A stretch of DNA of 8,855 nucleotides from an uncultured Dialister sp. (GTDB lineage: Bacteria; Bacillota; Negativicutes; Veillonellales; Dialisteraceae). Positions 1 through 5,788 of this stretch are shown here, one piece after another (within the stretch, counting starts at the first letter, position 1; every line of letters starts with the position of its first letter). Made by a program: the position numbers and the translations under genes. The DNA lies in the NCBI GenBank assembly GCA_900543455.1, contig UQRR01000083.1, positions 1 to 8,855 on the forward strand, written 5' to 3'. A model generated the notes under the pieces. The model searched no databases, was not told the origin of the DNA, and worked only from the letters and a program-made list of their open reading frames with translations.

Positions 1-1
1 T

Positions 2-109
2 AAGGAAGATGATGACGAAGCTATGTATAAAAATCCATATGAAATCCGACTCTGCGATTTAATCAGCGTTTCCCTAGATGAGTCACACGATCTGTTTCAC
101 CGCAAGTGA
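2..109 (+). CDS. possible C-terminal tail of a truncated plus-strand gene
   Basis: This frame is open from the left edge of the window to a TGA at 107-109 and would encode 35 residues, beginning with an acidic stretch (EDDDEAMYKNPYEIRL). The composition looks protein-like, but nothing identifies a family and no start lies in the window. The last third of the frame coincides with the dispersed repeat arm at 56-79, and the stop lies at the first bases of a REP-like element, so the natural C-terminus may have been replaced by repeat sequence. Another frame is open only to a TAA at 60-62. It would be the only plus-strand gene here and would converge on the deacetylase. Confidence 0.25.
   Translation, partial: KEDDDEAMYKNPYEIRLCDLISVSLDESHDLFHRK
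56..79. repeat. single arm of a dispersed palindromic element (AGGGAAACGCTG family)
   Basis: This 24-bp stretch matches 7078-7101 at 22 of 24 positions, and there the same sequence forms one arm of a long hairpin. The core on the minus strand is AGGGAAACGCTG. No matching second arm is visible to its left, so it looks like a half element. The core AGGGAAACGCT also occurs at 7271-7281. Confidence 0.6.
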
Positions 110-145
110 CAAAGATCTCTCGGCTGCGCTCAGGATGACGATACG
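107..145. repeat. REP-like palindromic intergenic element, copy 1
   Basis: It runs from TGACAAAGAT to ATGACGATACG, with GCTGCGCTCAGGATGACG in the middle. It matches 7413-7450 closely, with the same ends and a diverged centre, and in reverse orientation it matches the interrupted copy at 7238-7314. From memory, sequences of the GTCATCCTGAGCG...CGAAGGATCT type are frequent intergenic repeats in several bacterial phyla. That family assignment is recollection, but the similarity among the three local copies is visible directly. Confidence 0.6.
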
Positions 146-419
146 AAAAAAATTGCAGCGTGATCGGTCTGCTGACCGCTGGCATGTCCCATCTCCCTGC
201 GCTCAAAATGGCGTCTCACTTGATTTTCGCGTCGCTTTGCTCCTAAAAATCAAGTTCGCTTGCACAAGCCCTTCGGGCAGCTCCCCCGATGGGGAGCCAA
301 GAATGTTCTGCCGCTTAACTTAATAGCATTACTCGAAGGAGGAAGCAAGACGCGGCATCGCTAACGATTTCCTTAGCACGAGCCGCCCTAATCACTAGTC
401 ACCAGTCACTAGCTACCAG
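110..419. other. gene-free region with hairpins and repeats
   Basis: No credible gene is present; the open frame at 78-323 has low-complexity, repeat-derived content and no ribosome site. Visible structures are: a stem CGGTC/GACCG with loop TGCT at 165-178, extendable by CAG/CTG at 156-158 and 179-181; a perfect 10-bp inverted repeat ACTTGATTTT/AAAATCAAGT at 218-227 and 246-255; a small GCCC/GGGC hairpin at 268-278; and GCTCCCC/GGGGAGC with loop CGAT at 280-297. The last two together resemble palindromic repeats seen between genes in Firmicutes. None is followed by a T-run, so no terminator for the deacetylase is evident. Confidence 0.6.
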
Positions 420-421
420 TC
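387..421. repeat. heptamer tandem array (ACTAGTC/ACCAGTC type)
   Basis: Five consecutive 7-bp units with variants CCTAATC, ACTAGTC, ACCAGTC and ACTAGCT. On the minus strand the units read GACTAGT and GACTGGT. The array runs into the stop codon of the deacetylase: the TGA at 422-420 is part of the next unit. The same unit family recurs at 2008-2028, 5577-5632, 7474-7518 and 8481-8561. Confidence 0.85.
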
Positions 422-1754
422 ACTTTTTCAACGACGACAGGTACACGAATTCGATTCCCTGTGCCTTGAGCTTCGGTACCATCTGGCGGAAGGCTTCGGC
501 AGTGTGCGGACGGCAGTGGCCGATGATGATATACGTGCCCTTTTTCTTCGCGCGATCGGCGCCCTCCTGAATCATCGCACAGATGTCAGAGACGGAGGCC
601 GAATTATCGACGAAGAGATCATTTCTCACGTAGGGCACACCGTATGTCTTCGCAGCCTTGTCCGCAGCCGTCGTGCTGTTTGTGTGGCTGTCGAAGAAGA
701 AGAGCCCGCGATGGTGAAGCTCATTCATGACGATATCCATGGTCCTCGCGTCGATGGTAGCCTTCGATCCCTGATGGTTATTGATGCCGATGGCTTCCGG
801 CAGCTGCGAAAGCGAGTCTCTCAGCATCTGCCGGATGGCCGCATCGCTCATGGACGTCAAGATGACCTTCGGCTCCATGCCGATGCCAGAGACGGACTCC
901 ATGGGCTGATGGAGAATCACGGGAAGTCCGTGCGCGCGCCACGAGAGTGCGGCGTCTCTGGTATGCACCTGATCCGGCATGACGGCCAGCGTGAGCGGGA
1001 TGCCCATCTGTTCATAGATGTGCTGGGAGTCCAGATCGCGCCCCGCATCATCGATGACGATGGCAAGGCGGCCGGTCACTTGCCCGCCAGCGTTTTCTTT
1101 CGGCGGCAAGATGGATGCCGCTTTGGCCGGCAATGCTTTTTCGGAGCTGCCATTCGCACGGGCTTCACTCTTGCCGGACTTTGCAGGTGCTGCATTTGCG
1201 GGCTCCGTCTTCTTTACGGAGGAAGGAGCCCGCGCAGATTTCCTCTCACGAGAGACTGCGCTCTCTGTCCTTGCGGAAGAAGCAAAAGCCTCGACCGTTT
1301 CTTTCGGTGTTTCCGCCTTCGGCTCTTCTCCGCCTGTGATCTTGGAGACGACACTGTCGATGCTGAAGACTTCCTTCGTCGGCTCTGTCTCTCTCGCCTC
1401 ATCCTCTTTCATGCGCTCTGTCTTCCCGTCAGCTTTCGTGACTTCTGCATCTTTCGGCTTCTTCTCATCGTCCGCTTTGGCTTCGACGACGACGGTTTTA
1501 TTGATGATATCCTTGATCTTTTCTTTCACGCTCTCGGGCGTCCCCTGGTCTTCCTTCGGGACGAGCCCCTGCATTTCCTTGTCATTGAAAATATGACGGA
1601 TCGCCGTCACCTGATTCGCATTGTCCGCCGTCGGTGCGTTCGTCATCCGGTCTGTCATATATGCCGAGCCCACCACGAGGCCGATAAAGAAGAGGAGAAC
1701 CAGAAATGGATGTCCATTGCTCTTTTTTGCTGCTCTTTTTCTTCTGACTGCCAT
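420..1754 (-). CDS. divergent polysaccharide deacetylase, membrane-anchored
   Basis: 444 residues, of the divergent polysaccharide deacetylase (YibQ/DUF610) family, predicted to be a periplasmic hydrolase of envelope glycans. No precise substrate is known for the family. A basic N-terminus is followed by one membrane helix (about 16-33), then a long K/E/A/S-rich linker (about 40-225) likely to be disordered, then the catalytic domain (about 228-442). Family landmarks are visible: DD at 235-236 in IVIDDAG, H282 in LHQPME, NNH at 325-327, D355 in FFFDSHT and H413 in IIGHCRPHT. The start is ATG at 1754, with AAAGGAG six bases upstream. It stands alone; the downstream side is a heptamer array that supplies the TGA stop. 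The linker is unusually long, so the domain may have to reach across the periplasm. Confidence 0.9.
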   Translation of the reverse strand: MAVRRKRAAKKSNGHPFLVLLFFIGLVVGSAYMTDRMTNAPTADNANQVTAIRHIFNDKEMQGLVPKEDQGTPESVKEKIKDIINKTVVVEAKADDEKKPKDAEVTKADGKTERMKEDEARETEPTKEVFSIDSVVSKITGGEEPKAETPKETVEAFASSARTESAVSRERKSARAPSSVKKTEPANAAPAKSGKSEARANGSSEKALPAKAASILPPKENAGGQVTGRLAIVIDDAGRDLDSQHIYEQMGIPLTLAVMPDQVHTRDAALSWRAHGLPVILHQPMESVSGIGMEPKVILTSMSDAAIRQMLRDSLSQLPEAIGINNHQGSKATIDARTMDIVMNELHHRGLFFFDSHTNSTTAADKAAKTYGVPYVRNDLFVDNSASVSDICAMIQEGADRAKKKGTYIIIGHCRPHTAEAFRQMVPKLKAQGIEFVYLSSLKK

Positions 1755-1803
1755 GAAAAACTCCTTTGGGAAATGGTTATATCGATTTCGTCTCTATGGC
1801 TTT

Positions 1804-1832
1804 AGTATAAAGGTTCAAGGTTTCGGGTTCAA
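1804..1832 (-). promoter_or_regulatory. probable sigma-70-type promoter of the deacetylase
   Basis: On the minus strand TTGAAC (1832-1827) is separated by exactly 17 bases from TATACT (1809-1804). Transcription would start near 1797, leaving a leader of about 40 bases before the ATG at 1754. The -35 box lies in a GGTTCAA unit, the same word that builds the nearby nonamer array, so the repeat appears to contribute part of the promoter. Confidence 0.55.
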
Positions 1833-1851
1833 GAGTCAGGGTTCATGGTTC

Positions 1852-1878
1852 GCCCATGGGGCGTGCCACCCTTTGATT
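1852..1878 (+). repeat. chassis module A (GGCACGCCC module), copy I
   Basis: Its reverse complement matches 5753-5779 at 23 of 27 positions; shared words are AATCAAAG, GGCACGCCC and ATGGGC. In both copies it is followed, on the strand where it reads GCCCAT...TTTGATT, by a GAAAG word and then a tandem array, so the order of parts is conserved. Confidence 0.75.
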
Positions 1879-1890
1879 GCGTGCGAAAGA

Positions 1891-1935
1891 GGTTCAGCGG
1901 GTTCAACAGGTTCAGAGGGTTCAGTGGGTTCAACG
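1891..1935. repeat. nonamer tandem array (GGTTCARNR type)
   Basis: Five contiguous 9-bp units: GGTTCAGCG, GGTTCAACA, GGTTCAGAG, GGTTCAGTG and GGTTCAACG. Irregular GGTTCAA words also occur to the left between 1812 and 1850. The same nonamer family recurs at 7192-7218, and on the other strand at 8742-8777. Confidence 0.85.
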
Positions 1936-1939
1936 GAGG

Positions 1940-1975
1940 TGGTGCGGCGCATGAAATTATGGAAGCGCCGCGGAG
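1940..1975 (+). repeat. chassis modules B and C (partial), copy I
   Basis: TGGTGCGGCGC at 1940-1950 and AAGCGCCGCGGAG at 1963-1975 are shared with 5638-5697 (reverse strand) and 7223-7352. After 1975 this copy diverges and lacks the GGCGATGCCCGAAGG half present in the other copies. Up to the heptamer array at 2008 the sequence (GTTTG...CAAAC) is unique in the window. Confidence 0.7.
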
Positions 1976-2007
1976 GTTTGAAACTAGCGGTTTTCTCGTA
2001 TCGCAAA

Positions 2008-2028
2008 CCTAATCCCTAGCCACTAGTC
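2008..2028. repeat. short heptamer array
   Basis: Three 7-bp units CCTAATC, CCTAGCC and ACTAGTC, the same family as 387-421. It occupies the same position in this copy (after module C) as the heptamer arrays do in the copies at 5577-5779 and 8481-8733. Confidence 0.7.
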
Positions 2029-2045
2029 CCCCGCCTCCCAAAGTC

Positions 2046-2075
2046 AAAACCCGCTCGGCTTTCGCCGAGCGGGTT
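2046..2075 (-). terminator. intrinsic terminator of the lipoprotein-kinase operon
   Basis: A perfect 12-bp GC-rich stem (2048-2059 with 2064-2075) has a GAAA tetraloop on the minus strand and is followed by TTTT. It lies 26 bases past the kinase stop codon, so it ends the operon transcript. Confidence 0.92.
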
Positions 2076-2101
2076 GCTTCGTTCATGCCATGTACAAAAG
2101 G

Positions 2102-4264
2102 CTACTTCTTCGCGAGCCTTGCGATCGTCTCGATCAGAAGAGCGGCATCGAGAGGTTTGGCCAGATGCTCATTCATACCGGCGGCAAGGACACGCTCACG
2201 GTCTTCGGCAAAGGCATTCGCCGTCATCGCAATGATGGGGATGGTCTTCGCATCCGCTCTCGGAAGAGCGCGAATGGCACGCGTGGCCGCGATGCCGTCC
2301 ATGACAGGCATCATGACATCCATCAGAATCGCATCGTAGGTGCCTTCTTTCGCCTCTCCGAAGAGATGCAGCGCTTCTTCCCCATTCATGGCTTTGGTGA
2401 TGGTGGCGCCTGCATTTTCCAGCAGGAATTCCGCGATTTCCATATTGAGCTCATTGTCTTCCGCGACAAGGAGATGGAGACCTTCGATGTCTGCCTTCAC
2501 CTTTTCTTCGATCTCAGGCTTCTCCGAAAGGTCGAGTGCGAGCGGCAGGGTGATGGTGAAGGTGCTCCCCTTGCCGGAATCGCTGACGCAGTCGATACGG
2601 CCGCCCATCTGATCGAGCATCCGCTTCACGATGGAAAGCCCAAGCCCGGTACCGGTGTAAGACGTGCGCGCGTCGATCATTTCCTGTGAAAACGGATCAT
2701 ACATTTGCTGCTGGAATTCTTTGCTCATGCCGATGCCATTGTCCCTGCAGGTGAAAATGATGCGCGACTCGTTCTCCGAGAGACTTTCTTCCGAAAGGGA
2801 TACATTCACCTCGCCCCGGTCCTTATTGTACTTCACTGCATTGCCGATGATGTTCATAAACATCCGCTTCACATGGAGCGGACTGCCGATGAACCAGGCA
2901 TGCCGGCAGTCATTTCTGAAGGTGATAGAAATCTGCCTCTCCTCCGCCTGCCTTTCTACGATGGCCCGGATCCCCTCGAACATTTCTTTCATATCGAAGG
3001 GTTTATGCTCCATCAGGATCGCGCCTGACTCGAGCTTGCTGATGTCGAGGACCTCATTCACCAGCTCTAAGAGATAGCCGGACGCCTCATAGACTTTCTT
3101 CCGATACTCCTTCTGCTTTGCCGCATCATTTTCGAAATGCCCTGCCATTTCAATCATGCCGCGAATCCCATTGATCGGCGTGCGGATGTCGTGGCTCATA
3201 CGTCGCAGGAACTCGGTCTTCGCCTGATTTGCGGCTTCTGCCTCACGCGCTTTTTCGAGGAGCTTGGCCTGATAGCGCCGCTCCTGCGCCTCTGCCTGAA
3301 GCGCGGCTTTCTCATCCGACTTATGGCGGCTCCATAAGACCATCGCCCCGAAAATGATGCATACGATGGCTGCATAGAGGAGGTGTCTGGTGCGGTCTTT
3401 GAAAACATGGGATTCCGGAACAAACTGGTAGATGAAATAGTTTCGGCCATTGCTCATGGACGCATAGTAATTCACCCCATTCACGCGGATCGCCATAGGC
3501 TCATTCACATTTTCTCTTTGGGAAGCCGCTTCTTTGATAGCCGCGGCGATGGCCTCATACCTCGCCCGATCTTCGGAAAGATCCTGCGTATTGCCCGCAA
3601 TGATAGTATTTCCTTGCGCGACGACAACTTCCATTGAGGCGTAGGTATGGAATCCGGAGAGGATCTTCTGCAGATTCAGATTGTAGCCATCGGCATAGGT
3701 GACCGGCGTATGGTAGTAGGCGATGAACACCCGGTCATCCTCTTGCGTGTGTCCCGATGCGAAATCAATGAAAGAGCCATCGGCAAGCCGGATCCGGTCT
3801 GCATACGTTTTAAGCGGAATATCTGCGACATCCAAGATGACGTGATTTCTGATATGCTTGACAAACTCCTCCGGCACCATTCCCTCTCGTGTCGCCTGTT
3901 CTATGACCTGTCCATCCCGATCCACGATGAGAAGTCCGGTCAGTCGCAGCGCATTGAGCCGCTCTTTCAGCATGTCCTGCGTGGGTACACGTTCTCTTGC
4001 GAGCGTCCGCTGGACATTATGCAATTTGTCGATGGCACGGTTCAGACTCTGCATGACCGTCACCTGATTGAACTTTTTCGTCATGGCATACTCGGTATGC
4101 ACATAGTCGGCCGTATCCTTCATCTCCTCCTCGAGACGCGCGAGATCCGATTTCCCGGAATGAATATATACGACCGTCATGACCAATAGGGACAGGATCA
4201 GCATCAGATACAGAAGCGCCGCTTCGCTTCGGCATGCTTTCACGATCACGACTTTATGCATCAT
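2102..4264 (-). CDS. hybrid sensor histidine kinase with receiver domain
   Basis: 720 residues. Membrane helices at about 15-34 and 294-311 enclose a periplasmic sensor of about 255 residues that looks Cache-like (LLIVDRDGQVI near 111-121) but is not firmly classifiable by eye. A probable coiled coil (about 315-350) leads to the HisKA domain, phospho-acceptor H358 in MSHDIRTP. The ATPase domain shows the N box NAVKYN (475-480), G1 DNGIGM (508-513), DPFSQ (523-527) and G2 GTGLGLSI (538-545). The C-terminal receiver has E602-D603, phospho-acceptor D649 in LMDVMMP, T681 and K703. There is no Hpt or DNA-binding domain, so phosphate must pass to partners outside this window. The start ATG at 4264 overlaps the preceding gene's stop as ATGA, with GGAGGG six bases upstream; a second ATG follows immediately. 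The intrinsic terminator lies just downstream. Confidence 0.95.
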   Translation of the reverse strand: MMHKVVIVKACRSEAALLYLMLILSLLVMTVVYIHSGKSDLARLEEEMKDTADYVHTEYAMTKKFNQVTVMQSLNRAIDKLHNVQRTLARERVPTQDMLKERLNALRLTGLLIVDRDGQVIEQATREGMVPEEFVKHIRNHVILDVADIPLKTYADRIRLADGSFIDFASGHTQEDDRVFIAYYHTPVTYADGYNLNLQKILSGFHTYASMEVVVAQGNTIIAGNTQDLSEDRARYEAIAAAIKEAASQRENVNEPMAIRVNGVNYYASMSNGRNYFIYQFVPESHVFKDRTRHLLYAAIVCIIFGAMVLWSRHKSDEKAALQAEAQERRYQAKLLEKAREAEAANQAKTEFLRRMSHDIRTPINGIRGMIEMAGHFENDAAKQKEYRKKVYEASGYLLELVNEVLDISKLESGAILMEHKPFDMKEMFEGIRAIVERQAEERQISITFRNDCRHAWFIGSPLHVKRMFMNIIGNAVKYNKDRGEVNVSLSEESLSENESRIIFTCRDNGIGMSKEFQQQMYDPFSQEMIDARTSYTGTGLGLSIVKRMLDQMGGRIDCVSDSGKGSTFTITLPLALDLSEKPEIEEKVKADIEGLHLLVAEDNELNMEIAEFLLENAGATITKAMNGEEALHLFGEAKEGTYDAILMDVMMPVMDGIAATRAIRALPRADAKTIPIIAMTANAFAEDRERVLAAGMNEHLAKPLDAALLIETIARLAKK

Positions 4265-5070
4265 GGCAGTCCCTCCAGATAACTCTTCGGCTGATCCACG
4301 TAGTGGCTCAGGATTTCCTCCGTCGTGCCATCGCGGCTCATCTCCCGGATCACAGGGCGGAGCGCCTCCGCGATGCCTCGTTTGTCATTTTTGTCAAAAG
4401 CCACGCCGACGCCGACCACCATCAATGGTTCATCCAGGATGCGGAAAGCCGTATGATAATCCTTCATATACTGGACGATCACCGTCTCATGCGCACCGAT
4501 CGCATCCACATAGCCCTTTGAAAGGTAGGTATAGATGATGTCTCTGTCAAAGAAACTGTAAAGGCCTCCCACGGTAGGAATGCGTCCTCCCGGATGGCCG
4601 AAGATCCCCTCCGGCTTCGTCGTCGACTGGACTGCGATGACTTTCCCCTCCAAATCAGCGAGTGTACGGATATCGCTGTCGGGATTCACCGCCACCACCT
4701 GACGGCTCATGAGGTAAGGCCCCGCCCAGAGATATTGATCCTCGCGCCCCTTCATCGAGAAGCAGCTCCATATGCAATCGATCTCGCCTGAGGAAAGGAG
4801 CGCATCCTTCTTCTCCCAGTTGATGCGCTGAATTTCTGCATGATAGCCCATGCGCGAAAAAGCCGCCCGCGCGAGCTCGGCATCGATGCCGGAACTCTTT
4901 CCGTTCTCGTCGATGTAACTGAAGGGAGGGTACGCGTCGATCCCGACAACGATCGTCTTTCTCTCCGCCTCCTTCTTCACCGCCACATTCCCGCATCCGC
5001 AGATAACAAAGAGCAAAAGTGCGATAAGAAGAAATCCCATCCCGTATTTGCGTAGTTCCGTCAAACTCAT
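4261..5070 (-). CDS. SBP_bac_3 family substrate-binding lipoprotein
   Basis: 269 residues with the chosen start. The N-terminus has a lipoprotein signal: MSLTELRKYG, a hydrophobic stretch (about 11-23) and lipobox ICGC, with C26 the likely lipidated residue. The rest (about 38-262) is a periplasmic-binding fold of the amino-acid type: GIDAYPPFSYIDENGKSSG at 43-61, the SCFSMKGREDQYLWAGPY segment, the LADLEGKVIAVQ hinge region and VDAIGAHE. The ATG at 5070 is preferred because AAGGGA lies about six bases upstream; the ATG at 5103 adds 11 residues but has no good ribosome site. No transporter permease or ATPase gene is near. It overlaps the kinase start by four bases, so its likely role is to present a ligand to that kinase; free amino acids or related solutes are plausible ligands but not shown. 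Confidence 0.9.
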   Translation of the reverse strand: MSLTELRKYGMGFLLIALLLFVICGCGNVAVKKEAERKTIVVGIDAYPPFSYIDENGKSSGIDAELARAAFSRMGYHAEIQRINWEKKDALLSSGEIDCIWSCFSMKGREDQYLWAGPYLMSRQVVAVNPDSDIRTLADLEGKVIAVQSTTKPEGIFGHPGGRIPTVGGLYSFFDRDIIYTYLSKGYVDAIGAHETVIVQYMKDYHTAFRILDEPLMVVGVGVAFDKNDKRGIAEALRPVIREMSRDGTTEEILSHYVDQPKSYLEGLP

Positions 5071-5129
5071 AAACTTTCCCTTCAGATGTAATAGTCCTGT
5101 CATTAAAACATTAGATTTTTTACCTTTCC

Positions 5130-5135
5130 ATTATA
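5130..5135 (-). promoter_or_regulatory. -10 box of the lipoprotein-kinase operon
   Basis: A consensus TATAAT lies on the minus strand about 60 bases before the chosen ATG at 5070, with TG directly before it. No convincing -35 box stands 16-18 bases upstream, so an activator or an extended -10 contact may be needed. Transcription would start near 5123, which also suits the 5070 start. Confidence 0.55.
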
Positions 5136-5187
5136 CAAGATGGTCAGAAAATCAGCCAGGGGAAATGAAACGGACTGGAATTCTTGA

Positions 5188-5297
5188 AGACTTTGAGACT
5201 GGAAGACTGAAAGACTTGGAGACTTTAGACTTTAGACTTTAGATGTCAGACTTCAGACTTCAGACTTCTGATGTCAGACTTTAGACTTCTGATGTCT
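5188..5297. repeat. AGACT-core tandem array, 8-bp then 7-bp period
   Basis: Four octamers (AGACTTTG, AGACTGGA, AGACTGAA, AGACTTGG; 5188-5219) change after one base into eleven exact-length heptamers at 5221-5297 (GACTTTA, GATGTCA, GACTTCA, GACTTCT, GATGTCT). The core GACT is kept while the period changes. The heptamer family recurs at 8563-8597. Confidence 0.88.
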
Positions 5298-5372
5298 CTC
5301 AGTCTCTCAGTCTCTCAGTCTCCTAGTCTCTCAGTCTCTCAGTCTCCTAGTCTCTCAGTCTCTCAGTCTCAC
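5294..5372. repeat. GTCTCTCA octamer tandem array with 24-bp superperiod
   Basis: Nine complete 8-bp units plus a 7-base partial. Units are GTCTCTCA, with GTCTCCTA at 5318-5325 and 5342-5349, giving an apparent 24-bp higher-order repeat. The reverse complement of the unit is TGAGAGAC, so the GAC core points opposite to that of the adjoining array, with which it overlaps by four bases. Confidence 0.9.
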
Positions 5373-5373
5373 T

Positions 5374-5400
5374 AAAAAAAGAGCCCGAAGGCTCTTTTTA
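5374..5400 (-). terminator. intrinsic terminator of the small membrane-protein gene
   Basis: Stem GAGCC/GGCTC with a UUCG-type tetraloop on the minus strand, flanked by A- and T-runs. On the minus strand it is followed by seven T residues. The flanking A/T pairs extend the stem, so it could work in both directions. It begins within the TAA stop codon of the small gene at 5398-5400. Confidence 0.9.
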
Positions 5401-5556
5401 TTTCCGATTTCTCCACACATGCCACGCGGAAAGGACGAAGCAGAGTGTCACCATGCCTGCCGTCACCAGTGTCATGGCATCATCATGGCTTCGCGTCCGC
5501 CAGAGGGCAAAGAGGGTGAGAAGCGCAAGGAAAAGAAGTTTGATGGTATTCGTCAT
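5398..5556 (-). CDS. small two-helix membrane protein, function unknown
   Basis: 52 residues, starting MTNTIKLLFLALL and ending HVWRNRK. Two hydrophobic segments (about 5-19 and 28-46) are joined by a short polar loop TRSHDD, and the C-terminus is basic, suggesting an inner-membrane hairpin with both ends in the cytoplasm. Support for a real gene: ATG at 5556 with GGAG six bases upstream, amphipathic layout typical of small membrane proteins, and a textbook terminator beginning in the TAA stop codon. No family is recognised. The ribosome site is part of the palindrome GGAGCTCC. Upstream on its own strand lies a heptamer array (5577-5632), and no clear promoter was found. Confidence 0.75.
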   Translation of the reverse strand: MTNTIKLLFLALLTLFALWRTRSHDDAMTLVTAGMVTLCFVLSAWHVWRNRK

Positions 5557-5576
5557 AGGGAGCTCCAAAGAATAGT

Positions 5577-5632
5577 GACTGGTGACTGGTGACTGGTGAC
5601 TGGTGACTGGCGACTGGCGACTGGCGACTAAA
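5577..5632. repeat. GACTGGT/GACTGGC heptamer array
   Basis: Eight contiguous 7-bp units: four GACTGGT, three GACTGGC, then GACTAAA. Variant units are grouped rather than scattered, as expected if local duplication spread single-base changes. It lies just upstream of the small membrane-protein gene and at the module-C end of chassis copy II. Confidence 0.92.
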
Positions 5633-5637
5633 TACTA

Positions 5638-5697
5638 CCTTCGGGCATCGCCATTATTTATACTCCGCGACGCTTCTGATTTTTATGCGCCGCACCA
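5638..5697 (-). repeat. chassis modules B and C, copy II
   Basis: Read on the minus strand: TGGTGCGGCGC (5697-5687), then a 38-bp module from AAGCGTCGCGGAG to GGCGATGCCCGAAGG (5675-5638). The 38-bp module matches 7315-7352 at 34 of 38 positions and its second half matches 8607 onward. This is the most complete copy of the chassis. Confidence 0.85.
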
Positions 5698-5698
5698 C

Positions 5699-5726
5699 CA
5701 CTCCTCACTCCTCACTCCTCACTTCT
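5699..5726. repeat. CACTCCT heptamer array
   Basis: Four units: CACTCCT three times, then CACTTCT. It occupies the slot between modules A and B that is filled by nonamers in copy I and by ATTCCTA heptamers in copy IV. Confidence 0.88.
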
Positions 5727-5752
5727 AACTAGAGAGCAGAGCTTTCATATAT

Positions 5753-5779
5753 AATCAAAGAACGGCACGCCCTATGGGC
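5753..5779 (-). repeat. chassis module A, copy II
   Basis: It matches the reverse complement of 1852-1878 at 23 of 27 positions. It begins nine bases after the M20 stop codon. It contains a short TGGG/CCCA palindrome partly in 5775-5787, but no T-run, so it is not a clear terminator. Confidence 0.75.
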
Positions 5780-5788
5780 TAGCCCCAT

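Noticed and set aside
78..323. 81-residue frame in the left gap
   Set aside because: It runs through REP-like and palindromic sequence, has no ribosome site and no protein character.
387..421. CRISPR array interpretation of the tandem repeats
   Set aside because: Units of 7-9 bp are contiguous, with no spacers, no 24-40 bp repeats and no cas gene.
504..1805. 433-residue plus-strand open frame opposite the deacetylase
   Set aside because: It is antisense to a well-supported gene, is rich in R, H, C and L in a way typical of shadow frames, and has no domain.
2090..4189. Several plus-strand frames opposite the kinase
   Set aside because: They are short, mutually overlapping and explained by the GC-rich codon use of the kinase.
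5738..5755. Plus-strand TATAAT-like word before 5753
   Set aside because: No plus-strand gene follows and no -35 box fits; it is AT-rich chassis sequence.
5771..5787. Palindrome after the M20 stop as a terminator
   Set aside because: The stem is only four pairs and no T-run follows on the minus strand.
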